Shown here one piece after another: positions 48,964-58,027 of a stretch of DNA of 64,000 bases. The DNA is taken from positions 2,790,001 through 2,854,000 of the forward strand of contig NZ_CP102287.1 in the NCBI RefSeq assembly GCF_025151385.1, written 5' to 3'. The notes beneath the pieces were generated by a model. The model saw only the letters and a program-made list of their open reading frames with translations. It was not told the origin of the DNA and did no database searches. Position 1 is the first letter of the stretch. Each line of letters begins with the position of its first letter. The position numbers were made by a program, and so were the translations under genes. The DNA comes from Hoylesella buccalis ATCC 35310. GTDB lineage: Bacteria > Bacteroidota > Bacteroidia > Bacteroidales > Bacteroidaceae.

Positions 48964-51963
48964 ATGAAGCAGGTAAATTTTACATTGCCGCTGAGAATGC
49001 TAACGCTGTTGTGTGTGTTGGTATTATCAGTCAGTGCCTTCGCGCAACAAATTGCCGTGAACGGCCATGTGAAGGATGAAACCGGCGAACCCATTATTGG
49101 CGCTACTATTAGAGTAGTGGGACAGACGGGAGGTACGGTGACAGACTTTGATGGAAATTTCACCATCAACGCCAATACGGGCGACAAAATCTCCGTTAGT
49201 TACATTGGTTACGATGTCTTTGAGGCACCAGCAACCGCCAAGATGACCATTACTCTGAAAGAAGCTAAAGGCGAGTCGATCAACGAAGTGGTGGTGATTG
49301 GCTACGGACGAGTGAAGAAAAACGACTTGACGGGTAGTGTTACTGCCTTGAATGCAGAGAAAATGGTAAAGGGAGCCGTTACCTCTGCCACCGATATGTT
49401 GGTAGGTAAGGCTGCTGGTGTGAGCGTTATCACTGACGGTGGCGCTCCAGGTGCTGGTGCGACGATACGTATTCGTGGTGGTTCGTCTATGTCGGCATCC
49501 AATAACCCGTTGGTGGTAATCGATGGTGTACCCGTAGACGATGGTGGCATCAACGGTATGGCCAATCCTTTGAGTACCGTTCACCCCGATGATATCGCTA
49601 CTATGACGGTGTTGAAGGATGCGTCAGCAACAGCTATCTATGGTTCGCGTGCATCGAATGGTGTGATTCTTATCACCACCAAGAAAGGAAAAGCTGGTGG
49701 TATTCAAGTTGGATACAGCGGTTCTGTGAAGGTGAGCACCAGTGTCAAGGACGTGGATGTGATGTCGGCAAACGACTTCAAGAACTTTGTAATCTCCAAA
49801 TTTGGTGAACAAAGCATGCAAGCCAAGGCTCTTGGCACGAGCGACACCGACTGGCAGAAGGAGGTGCTGCGCACATCTGTTAGCACCGACCACAACATTA
49901 ACGTGTCGGGTGCGGTGGCTAACTTGCCTTACCGTGTGTCGGTAGGTTATACGAATGAGAACGGTATCGTGAAGACATCCAACATGGAACGTTATACGGG
50001 TGCCATCAACTTGAGTCCGCAATTCTTTGACAAGCATCTCTCTGTTCAGTTGAACCTCAAGGGTATTTACAACACCAACCGTTTTGCAGACCTTGGTTCT
50101 TTGGGCATGGCAACACAGTACGACCCCACACAGCCCATCTATATGAAAGGGTCTGAATATGGCAACGGCTACTTCATGTATCTCAACGACAAGGGAAAAC
50201 CCATCGACATTGCTTTGGCTAACCCTGTATCCATCCTCACGGACAAGAGCGACAAGACAAAAGTGTACCGCAGCATCGGTAACGCACAGTTCGACTATAA
50301 ATTCCATTTCTTGCCCGACTTGCGTGCAAACCTCAATTTAGGATATGATGTTTCCAAGGGAACGGGCGACGTGATAACCGTAGACAACTCTCCTATGTCG
50401 TGGACGTGGGGCAACTTCAAGAAAGGATTTGGTGAGAACAGCAGCTTCTGGCAGCTCAAGCGGAATACGTTGTTGGAGTTCTACATGAACTACAACAAGA
50501 CCTTTGGCGCACACTTCATTGATGCCATGGCAGGTTATTCGTGGCAGCACTTCTATCGTTCGGAATGGACCAAGTACCCCTATTCAGCGGCCAAGACTAA
50601 GGAATATGGCAAAGAATTCTACAAGGGCGAGGATGATTTCAGCACCGAGAACTACCTCGTTTCGTTCTTCGGACGTGTGAACTACACCTTATTAGATCGT
50701 TATCTCTTGACATTCACTTTGCGTAATGACGGTTCTTCACGCTTCAACAAAGACAATCGCTGGGGTATATTCCCATCGGCAGCATTGGCTTGGCGTATCA
50801 ACGAGGAGGCTTTCTTGAAAGACGCACGCTGGCTTGATGATTTGAAACTGCGTTTGGGTTACGGTGTGACCGGTCAGCAGAACCTTGGTAGCGGTGATTA
50901 CCCCTACATGGCACGCTACGCTTATTCACAACCAGGTGCCAATTACTATTTTGGTGACAAGCGTATACAGCTCATTGCACCATTGGCTTATGATGAAAAC
51001 TTGAAGTGGGAGGAAACCACGACCTATAACGCTGGTCTCGACTTTGGCTTCTTCAAAGGCATGCTCTCGGGTACGCTGGATTTCTATTATCGACAGACCA
51101 ACAACTTGTTGAACACTGTTACGGCACCAGCTGGCACCAACTTCAGCAATGAGTTACTTACCAATGTCGGCACATTGGAAAACAAAGGTGTGGAACTATC
51201 GTTGACTGCACATCCTATTACAACTAAGGATTTCCAGTGGACACTGGGTTACAACGTGTCGTACAACAAGAACACCATCACCAAACTGACGTTCAACGAC
51301 GACCCCAAATATAAGGGCGTGATACATGGTGGTATCGATGGTGCCACAGGTTACAACATTCAAATTAATGCTGTTGACAAGCCATACAACTCGTTTTATG
51401 TGTTTGAACAGATGTATGATGAGAACGGAACTCCTATTGAAGGAGCTTATGTAGACCAGAACAACGACAATAAGATTGATGAAGGCGACCTTATTCCTTA
51501 CAAGAAATCGGCTCCTGATGTTTACATGGGTTTGACATCGCAGCTGAATTACAAGAACTGGGATATGTCGTTCGCACTCCGCTCGAGCATTGGCAACTAT
51601 GTGTACAACAACACACAGTCTAACCGTGAGGCATGGGACGGTTCACAGATGTACGACCAGACAGGCTTCTTGAAGAATCGTCTAAACTCTGCCGCCAACA
51701 AGAACTTCCATACGGGACAGTACCGCAGCAGCTACTACGTGCAGAAAGCTGACTTTGTTCGCATGGACAACATCTCGCTCGGCTACACATTCAATAAGCT
51801 GTTCAATGATAAACAGTCCGCTCGTCTGTATTTCACCGTGCAAAATCCGTTTGTCATTACCAACTATAGCGGTATTGACCCTGAAATCAGCGGCGAGGGT
51901 ATAGACAACAAGATTTATCCGAGACCTATTTCGTTTATGTTTGGTTTCAATTTCAAATTCTAA
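48964..51963 (+). CDS. susC: SusC-like TonB-dependent starch importer
   Basis: 999 residues. Signal peptide to SAFAQ, carboxypeptidase-regulatory-like domain (VNGHVKDETGEPIIGATIRV), TonB box region (INEVVVIGYGRVKKNDLTGS), plug (VVIDGVPVDDGGINGMANPL) and a 22-strand barrel ending in FMFGFNFKF. No STN domain, in contrast to the SusC near 22 kb, which agrees with control by LacI rather than a sigma/anti-sigma pair. It imports maltooligosaccharides across the outer membrane with SusD. Confidence 0.96.
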   Translation: MKQVNFTLPLRMLTLLCVLVLSVSAFAQQIAVNGHVKDETGEPIIGATIRVVGQTGGTVTDFDGNFTINANTGDKISVSYIGYDVFEAPATAKMTITLKEAKGESINEVVVIGYGRVKKNDLTGSVTALNAEKMVKGAVTSATDMLVGKAAGVSVITDGGAPGAGATIRIRGGSSMSASNNPLVVIDGVPVDDGGINGMANPLSTVHPDDIATMTVLKDASATAIYGSRASNGVILITTKKGKAGGIQVGYSGSVKVSTSVKDVDVMSANDFKNFVISKFGEQSMQAKALGTSDTDWQKEVLRTSVSTDHNINVSGAVANLPYRVSVGYTNENGIVKTSNMERYTGAINLSPQFFDKHLSVQLNLKGIYNTNRFADLGSLGMATQYDPTQPIYMKGSEYGNGYFMYLNDKGKPIDIALANPVSILTDKSDKTKVYRSIGNAQFDYKFHFLPDLRANLNLGYDVSKGTGDVITVDNSPMSWTWGNFKKGFGENSSFWQLKRNTLLEFYMNYNKTFGAHFIDAMAGYSWQHFYRSEWTKYPYSAAKTKEYGKEFYKGEDDFSTENYLVSFFGRVNYTLLDRYLLTFTLRNDGSSRFNKDNRWGIFPSAALAWRINEEAFLKDARWLDDLKLRLGYGVTGQQNLGSGDYPYMARYAYSQPGANYYFGDKRIQLIAPLAYDENLKWEETTTYNAGLDFGFFKGMLSGTLDFYYRQTNNLLNTVTAPAGTNFSNELLTNVGTLENKGVELSLTAHPITTKDFQWTLGYNVSYNKNTITKLTFNDDPKYKGVIHGGIDGATGYNIQINAVDKPYNSFYVFEQMYDENGTPIEGAYVDQNNDNKIDEGDLIPYKKSAPDVYMGLTSQLNYKNWDMSFALRSSIGNYVYNNTQSNREAWDGSQMYDQTGFLKNRLNSAANKNFHTGQYRSSYYVQKADFVRMDNISLGYTFNKLFNDKQSARLYFTVQNPFVITNYSGIDPEISGEGIDNKIYPRPISFMFGFNFKF

Positions 51964-51976
51964 ATAGCAACTCAAA

Positions 51977-53596
51977 ATGAAAAGATATCATATTAAAAAG
52001 TCATTATTCTTGCTCTTGTCAGGAGCATTGTTAGGAATGACCTCCTGTGTAGGAGACTTGGATACCGAACCGTTGGACAAGGATGAATTAGTGTCTAATG
52101 TAGTGTTCAAAAACGACATCAACGCCTACACCGAGAGCCTCGCCAAGATTTATGCAGGCATGGTGATAGGTGGAAACAAAGGTGGAGACGCTGAGCAAGA
52201 CGTCAAAGGAATCGACGGAGGCTCGCAGGCTTCTTTCATACGTGTGTTGTGGAACATGCAGGAACTGGCATCCGACATGGCTCACTGTGCATGGAACGAC
52301 CCAGGAATCCCTGGCTTCAACCATCTTTCTTGGGATTCATCAAGTCCATGGATCAAGGGTTCGTATTACCGATTGGCGTACCAAATCAACTTGGCGAATG
52401 CTTTCCTTCGTGAGACCACTGACGACAAGCTGAGTAGCCGCGGTTGTAACGAGCAAGTTAAGCAGACGGTAAAGACGTATAGAGCTGAGGCTCGATTCCT
52501 GCGTGCGCTCACTTACATGTACGCCCTTGACCTGTATCGCAACTATCCGTTCTTTGATGAGAATAGTACAATAGGTAGCGAGCGTCCACAACAAATTATG
52601 AAGGACGACCTTTATAAATATGTGGAGAAAGAATTACTGGAATGCGAGAAGGATCTTGCTGCTCCTGTTGTAGGCTGGAACAAGAATTATGGCAACGCTA
52701 ACAAGGCTGCCGCATGGGCTGCTCTGTCGCGTTTGTACCTCAATGCAGAGACTTACGTGGGGCAGAAGAAGTACACCGAGTGCATCACTTATAGCAAGAA
52801 AATCATTGCAGCAGGTTATGAGCTGGAACCCAACTATGGCGACATGTTCAAGGCGGACAACGATCACTCCAAGGAAATGATTTTCCCACTTCGCTACGAA
52901 GGTGCTGAAACCATGACTTGGGGAGGTATGACAGCTCTGTTGTGTTGGGGTTCTGCACAATTCCAAGAAGAGACGAATGCCAAGGGAGCTTGGCAAGGAG
53001 TACGTGCCAAGTCATCACTGCTCAAGTTGTTTACCAACGAGAAAAAGCATGAGGAAGACACTCGATTCGCCATGCTGCGCTTGGATGGAACCAAGAACGT
53101 GGAAATTGTCAAGGAGGGCGACTTCAAGGACAATGGTATTCCCGTGACCAAGTTCTACAACATAAATAAGGATGGTAGCAAACCCGAATCAAGCGAAGCT
53201 TACGTTGACTTCCCATTGTTCCGCTTGGGCGAGATCTACCTGAACTTGGCAGAGGCTGTTCTCCGTGGCGGAACAGGTGCTACCAAGAACGAAGCCATGA
53301 ACTATCTGAACGAATTGCGTAAGCGTGCCTATAAAGAAAAGACCGTGGCACCTATCGATGACAACAACTTTACGTTGAAGTTCTTGCTCGACGAGCGTGG
53401 ACGTGAGCTCTTCTTCGAGGCACAACGCCGCACCGATCTCGTGCGCTTTGGCAAGTACACCTCCGCCGATTATGTATGGCCTTGGAAGGGTGGCGTTGCG
53501 GAAGGTAAAGCTGTGGACGACAAGTACAAGATATTCCCATTGCCTTCTGACGACATTGGCTCGAACCAGAACTTGAAACAGAATGATGATTATTAA
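51977..53596 (+). CDS. susD: SusD-like starch-binding lipoprotein
   Basis: 539 residues. Lipobox GMTSC-VGDLDT. The SusD/RagB fold is recognised from AEARFLRALTYMYALDLYRNYPF, the C-terminal FRLGEIYLNLAEAVLRGGT and DERGRELFFEAQRRTDLVRF, with each motif given in part. It binds starch helices and forms the lid on SusC. It starts 13 bases after susC. Confidence 0.96.
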   Translation: MKRYHIKKSLFLLLSGALLGMTSCVGDLDTEPLDKDELVSNVVFKNDINAYTESLAKIYAGMVIGGNKGGDAEQDVKGIDGGSQASFIRVLWNMQELASDMAHCAWNDPGIPGFNHLSWDSSSPWIKGSYYRLAYQINLANAFLRETTDDKLSSRGCNEQVKQTVKTYRAEARFLRALTYMYALDLYRNYPFFDENSTIGSERPQQIMKDDLYKYVEKELLECEKDLAAPVVGWNKNYGNANKAAAWAALSRLYLNAETYVGQKKYTECITYSKKIIAAGYELEPNYGDMFKADNDHSKEMIFPLRYEGAETMTWGGMTALLCWGSAQFQEETNAKGAWQGVRAKSSLLKLFTNEKKHEEDTRFAMLRLDGTKNVEIVKEGDFKDNGIPVTKFYNINKDGSKPESSEAYVDFPLFRLGEIYLNLAEAVLRGGTGATKNEAMNYLNELRKRAYKEKTVAPIDDNNFTLKFLLDERGRELFFEAQRRTDLVRFGKYTSADYVWPWKGGVAEGKAVDDKYKIFPLPSDDIGSNQNLKQNDDY

Positions 53597-53617
53597 TGGA
53601 TTAAAACAAAACTGATC

Positions 53618-55222
53618 ATGAAACTTAAAAATATATTATTCCTTGCAGCTGGTTTCTTGGCTATGGCATCATGTTCGGATGACATCACCACGCCAGTGCT
53701 CAGCTTGCAACAAGCTGCGAAGCTCAACGCTGTCAATCCAGCCACGATAACTTTCACAAAGGCAAACAGTGCTGAGGCTTTTCCACAAATCAGTTGGGAA
53801 AAAGCAAATTACGGCAAGGGTGCAGTGGTTGAATACACTGTTACCATTACCAATAATGAGAACAAAAAGAGCATTGAGGCAGGTAGCACCGAGGATAACA
53901 AACTCACGTTTACCAATGAGGAGATGAACTCGCTGTTGGCAAAGATAGGTGCCTATCCTGGTCATACCTATGACTTCACCGTATCTCTTAAGTCTTCTGC
54001 ATTCAAGACGCTGATCAACGATGCGCAGAACACGGTCAACTTCAAGGCTACACCTTACGACCCCAACACTGTGAACATTGATTGGAACTATGCCTATGTG
54101 GCTGTGGGTTATCCCGAGTGGGATTATTCTAAGGCTTATCTCCTTGGCGACCCCGATGGTGACGGCACTTACCAAGGTTGGGTGCAGTTTGACGAAGAAT
54201 GTACATTTGCTGTCGTGGATGGCAAAGACGTTACCAAGGTACTCGCCAAAGACTTGAAGGTTGATGCTGCTAAGAAGGGATTTGTCGAGGTGACACTCAC
54301 ACCCGACGGCAATGTGACTATCGGAGAGTCCTGCGAGTGGGGTATGGTTGGAGATGCTACATCTGTTGGATGGAATGAAAAAGAACCTGTCAAGATGGAG
54401 TACGATAAAGAAACCCGTATGTGGACGGCAATCACACCGTTGACAGATAAATACTTCAAATTCATTGCCAATAAGGCTTGGAAAATCAACTATGGTAGCG
54501 ACAAAAACAATCCAAGTGTTTTGGCGCAAGGTGGCGAAAACCTCAAGGTGGCTAAGACACACGCATACATCGTGAAGCTTAACTTGACTACTGCTGGCAA
54601 GTACACCTACACCATGGAAGAGACCAACATCGAAGTGTCGAGTACCGAGCTTTCAGTGCCTGGCTCTTATCAGGGTTGGAATCCGACAGCAAAAAGCGCT
54701 TACCGACTCGAGTCAAAGAGCCGCGACTTCCAATATACAGGCATCTACTATTATCCTGCCAATACCGAGTTCAAACTCTATGACGACGGTAAATGGCTGG
54801 GTAGCAGAGGCGAAGTGAAATGGAACGAGGACAAGACTAAGGCTGAGTTTGACCTTGGCGAAGGAGACAAAGGAGACAACATCAAGTTCACCGAAGGTGG
54901 CTGGTATCGCATCACAGCCAACACTAAGAAGATGCTTGCCTCCGTTGCCAAGACTGGATGGGGAATTGTTGGCGATGCCACACCCGGAGGATGGGACAAG
55001 GACCAAATGATGACCTACAACCCCGAGACCAAGAAGTGGTCTATCACCATAACAATGGTGGACGGTGAATTTAAGTTCCGTTGGGATGCCTCATGGGAAA
55101 AGAATCTCGGTGGTGCCCTATCAGGTCTTACCGATGGTGGCGACAACATCAAGATTGGTGCAGGTACCTACCTCATCGAGCTTGACCCCGAAGCCAAAAC
55201 TGCTACCGTAACAGAGCAATAA
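53618..55222 (+). CDS. SusE/SusF-like multi-domain starch-binding lipoprotein
   Basis: 534 residues. Lipobox LAMASC-SDDITTP. An N-terminal Ig-like SusE domain (residues 25-140, FPQISWEKANYGKGAVVEYT) is followed by probably four carbohydrate-binding modules: about 150-235, 245-335 (EWGMVGDATSVGWNEKEP), 345-445 (VPGSYQGWNPTAK) and 447-534 (GWGIVGDATPGGWDKDQ). Bacteroides SusE has two starch sites and SusF three, so this protein is longer than SusE and more like SusF. It lies on the cell surface and holds starch near the importer. It starts 21 bases after susD. Confidence 0.88.
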   Translation: MKLKNILFLAAGFLAMASCSDDITTPVLSLQQAAKLNAVNPATITFTKANSAEAFPQISWEKANYGKGAVVEYTVTITNNENKKSIEAGSTEDNKLTFTNEEMNSLLAKIGAYPGHTYDFTVSLKSSAFKTLINDAQNTVNFKATPYDPNTVNIDWNYAYVAVGYPEWDYSKAYLLGDPDGDGTYQGWVQFDEECTFAVVDGKDVTKVLAKDLKVDAAKKGFVEVTLTPDGNVTIGESCEWGMVGDATSVGWNEKEPVKMEYDKETRMWTAITPLTDKYFKFIANKAWKINYGSDKNNPSVLAQGGENLKVAKTHAYIVKLNLTTAGKYTYTMEETNIEVSSTELSVPGSYQGWNPTAKSAYRLESKSRDFQYTGIYYYPANTEFKLYDDGKWLGSRGEVKWNEDKTKAEFDLGEGDKGDNIKFTEGGWYRITANTKKMLASVAKTGWGIVGDATPGGWDKDQMMTYNPETKKWSITITMVDGEFKFRWDASWEKNLGGALSGLTDGGDNIKIGAGTYLIELDPEAKTATVTEQ

Positions 55223-55250
55223 TTCGTTACGAGAGTAGAATATTGAATAT

Positions 55251-55290
55251 AAAAGGCGCACTCTCACATGTGGATAGTGCGCCTTTTTTT
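55251..55290 (+). terminator. Terminator between susE-like and amylase genes
   Basis: AAAAGGCGCACT pairs with AGTGCGCCTTTT around CTCACATGTGGAT and is followed by seven T. No promoter box is evident between it and the amylase start at 55324, so amylase is probably made by read-through at a lower level. Confidence 0.85.
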
Positions 55291-55323
55291 ACAAAATTAC
55301 ATATTTATCACTACTAACAAGTA

Positions 55324-57132
55324 ATGGCAATGAAACATATATACACCTTATTATTACTGATGCTGGCACTCGCTGGCAACGTTCACGCGCAGGGGTGGCC
55401 AAAGGATTACAAGGGCGTGATGCTGCAAGGCTTTTATTGGGACAGCTATCAAGACACGCAATGGAGCCATTTAGAGAGCCAGGCTGACGAACTGTCCAAA
55501 TACTTCTCACTCATTTGGGTGCCACAGTCGGGCAATTGCAACACGCTGAAAAACCAAATGGGCTATGCGCCTATATGGTGGTTCAAACACGACAGCGCCT
55601 TTGGCAGCGAACAGCAATTGCGCAAGATGATTAAGACCTTCAAAGAAAAAGGCACGGGCATCATCGAAGATGTGGTCATCAACCACCGCAACGGCGACAC
55701 CGACTGGTGCAATTTCCCCCCGGAAACGTGGAATGGGCAAACCTTCACATGGTCGCTTGCCGATATTTGTAAAGGTGACGATCAAGGAGAAACAGAGCGA
55801 AATGGCTATGCATTGAAAGGCAATAGCGATACGGGCGACGACTTCAAAGGCGCACGCGACATCGACCACACTTCTGTGAATGCCCAAAAGAACATCAAGG
55901 CATATCTTGATTTCTTGTTGAATGATATGGGGTACACTGGTTTCCGTTACGATATGGTCAAAGGCTTTGCAGCCAAATATATTGGCATGTACAACACTTC
56001 TGCCAAACCCGTGTACTCGGTTGGCGAGTATTGGGACAACACAGGCAACATCAAGAACTGGATTAACGGCACCAAGGTAGATGGTGTTCCTACCTCTGCC
56101 GCTTTCGATTTCGACATGAAGTATCGTATTTATGATGCCTTTAGTTCTAATGGCGACTGGTCAAAACTCAACAGCGAGTGTTTGGCCAGCGATTCATATT
56201 ACAAGCAATATGCCGTAACGTTTGTCGACAATCATGATACAGGTCGCACCGATGGACACGGTCGCAGTCCACTGTTTGCCAACATCGAGGCTGCCAATGC
56301 TTATATCCTCGGCATGCCAGGCACGCCTTGCGTGTTCCTGCCACATTGGCTTCAATACAAAACCGCCATCAAGCGGATGATTGCCACACGCCGTGCCGTG
56401 GGCATCAGCAACACCAGCGACATCGTGCATGCCGATGCCAAAAACGATGGCTTCGTGCTGAAAGTAAAAGGCAGTCAAGGTGATTTGCTGTTGATATTGG
56501 GAAAAACGACAGACGCCGATACGCAAGGTATGAAGTTAGCGACATCGGGCGATAACTATAAAATGTATGTTAGCAATGCCGTCAACATTGATGAGGTAAC
56601 AAGCATCAAGGAAGAGCAAGCTACATTCCATGCGCCTTCGTTTTGCGTGGTGAACGATGGCGAGACCTGTGCTTTCTTTGAAAAGCCAAAAGACTGGAGT
56701 TCTGACATCAAGTGTTGGGCATGGAACGCTGCTGGCAACTTTACGGGTGGTACGTGGCCTGGCGTGGCATGCACCAAGGTAGGTGTGACTGACAATGGCA
56801 ACGAGGTGTGGAAGTGGACATGGAATGGCAACTTCACCAATGGCTCTGCCGAAGGACAAGTGCCAACTGGCATTATCTTCAGTACTTCGGGTGGCAAACA
56901 AACCAGCGACTTGAAGTTTCAAAATGGCGCATATTTCAATCCCACTGGTGTAAACTTAGGTGTGGTGACGGGCATCAACAAGTTGCTCTCGGCGCAGAAT
57001 GGCCAGCGCAAGGTGAACGTATACACAATGGACGGACGCCTTGTTCGCTCGCAAGTGAGCGAGGACAAGAGTCTGCAAGGATTACAAAAAGGCGTTTATG
57101 TGGTGAACCGCCGCAAGCTGCTCGTTCGATAA
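55324..57132 (+). CDS. Secreted alpha-amylase, GH13, with starch-binding and type IX sorting domains
   Basis: 602 residues (an ATG two codons later is equally possible). Signal peptide ending GNVHAQ with no lipobox, unlike SusG. GH13 motifs: DVVINH (116-121), GFRYD with nucleophile Asp210, VGEYW with Glu235, FVDNHD with Asp305; the barrel resembles the plant-type and related GH13_6/7 amylases. Residues about 450-550 form a CBM26-like starch-binding module (IKCWAWNAAGNFTGGTWPG). The last 40 residues (VNVYTMDGRLVRSQ ... LQKGVYVVNRRKLLVR) are a type A sorting domain for type IX secretion. It therefore takes the surface-amylase role of SusG but by another export route. Confidence 0.92.
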   Translation: MAMKHIYTLLLLMLALAGNVHAQGWPKDYKGVMLQGFYWDSYQDTQWSHLESQADELSKYFSLIWVPQSGNCNTLKNQMGYAPIWWFKHDSAFGSEQQLRKMIKTFKEKGTGIIEDVVINHRNGDTDWCNFPPETWNGQTFTWSLADICKGDDQGETERNGYALKGNSDTGDDFKGARDIDHTSVNAQKNIKAYLDFLLNDMGYTGFRYDMVKGFAAKYIGMYNTSAKPVYSVGEYWDNTGNIKNWINGTKVDGVPTSAAFDFDMKYRIYDAFSSNGDWSKLNSECLASDSYYKQYAVTFVDNHDTGRTDGHGRSPLFANIEAANAYILGMPGTPCVFLPHWLQYKTAIKRMIATRRAVGISNTSDIVHADAKNDGFVLKVKGSQGDLLLILGKTTDADTQGMKLATSGDNYKMYVSNAVNIDEVTSIKEEQATFHAPSFCVVNDGETCAFFEKPKDWSSDIKCWAWNAAGNFTGGTWPGVACTKVGVTDNGNEVWKWTWNGNFTNGSAEGQVPTGIIFSTSGGKQTSDLKFQNGAYFNPTGVNLGVVTGINKLLSAQNGQRKVNVYTMDGRLVRSQVSEDKSLQGLQKGVYVVNRRKLLVR

Positions 57133-57146
57133 GGCACTAACCAAAG

Positions 57147-57188
57147 CAATGCCCCCTGGAATGTGAGAAAACATTCCAGGGGGCATTG
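57147..57188 (+). terminator. Strong terminator at the end of the starch operon
   Basis: CAATGCCCCCTGGAATGT (57147-57164) is perfectly complementary to 57171-57188, an 18-bp stem with a six-base loop, followed by TTCATTC. It starts 15 bases after the amylase stop. Confidence 0.9.
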
Positions 57189-57310
57189 TTCATTCATATC
57201 GTTTGTTCATGGGTGTCAACCATCTGCACCAATCCTTGCCCCCCATCGTACAACATTAATCCCAAATCGGTCATTAGGATTTCTCTGCGTCGTACGGCAA
57301 AGAAAAATCC

Positions 57311-57334
57311 TTTAACCCAAATCGGTCATTAGAA
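57311..57334 (+). repeat. Left arm of a 24-bp perfect inverted repeat
   Basis: Core CCCAAATCGGTCATTAG. The exact reverse complement of all 24 bases is at 60123-60146. A further direct copy of the core lies at 57270-57286 region start 57261, and a degenerate inverted copy (TTCTAATGAACGATTTTAG) at 57351-57369, so the left end is a small cluster. Confidence 0.85.
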
Positions 57335-57416
57335 AATGACAAGAAGCTTTTTCTAATGAACGATTTTAGATAAAAAACTAATAACCTCCGAAATAACTCT
57401 TTACTCAAAGTTTTTT

Positions 57417-57424
57417 TATCTTTG
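57417..57424 (+). promoter_or_regulatory. -7 box of the small two-gene cassette
   Basis: TATCTTTG, 77 bases before the start at 57501 and inside the inverted-repeat pair. No TTTG at the usual distance. Confidence 0.5.
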
Positions 57425-57500
57425 CCATATCTTTTGTTAAGCTATCATATATTTATGGTTGTGCATATAGGAAAATAGCAATTACTAAAATAAAGAAACT

Positions 57501-57764
57501 ATGGATTTCATTAAAAACAACAAAGAGTTACAAGAATGGCTTGTAAATTACATAACCGACTCCATTCACGGATTTGAAGCAGAAGATTCTGCAGAGTTCA
57601 ATAAGTGGGCTAAGAATTTCCAAAAAGAGGAAGCTGAGTTTGTCGTGAACATGGAATTTGGAAATGACTGGGGATATGATGAGCGCAAGGAAATTCCACT
57701 GAAAGAAGCGAAAGAGTATGCAAACGCTTTGATGAAGAAGAATTTAGAGAACTGGTATTTGTAA
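57501..57764 (+). CDS. Small acidic protein of unknown function
   Basis: 87 residues, no signal peptide, rich in Glu, Lys, Asn and aromatic residues, predicted mainly helical (MDFIKNNKELQEWLVNYITD; EIPLKEAKEYANALMKKNLE). I do not recognise a family. It precedes the interrupted secreted-protein gene by 24 bases in the same direction, so they form a two-gene unit. A cytoplasmic partner or immunity-type role could be imagined but nothing shows it. Confidence 0.7.
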   Translation: MDFIKNNKELQEWLVNYITDSIHGFEAEDSAEFNKWAKNFQKEEAEFVVNMEFGNDWGYDERKEIPLKEAKEYANALMKKNLENWYL

Positions 57765-57952
57765 TATTACTTAAATAGTCAATAACCTATGAAAAAGTTT
57801 TTATTCTTTTTACTTATTCTATCGATTCCTTTTTTGGGAATGGCACAGACAGTTGGTAAAAAACAAGAAAGTACAACAGGCAGCCAAGGCAAGAATATAT
57901 CCGCTTTGCTTTCAAAGATTGATACGTTGCTAACCATAAATAATATGTTGTT

Positions 57953-58027
57953 AGAGCAAATAGAAATAGATTCTTCCTTAAAAGGGAGATTCAAACTCTA
58001 TAAAACAGAAAACAATTACAACTTCTT
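57953..58027 (+). repeat. Left copy of the 75-bp target-site duplication
   Basis: Identical to 59700-59774. It starts AGAGCAAATAGAAATAG and ends AATTACAACTTCTT. Both copies touch the terminal inverted repeats of the insertion sequence directly. Confidence 0.95.
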
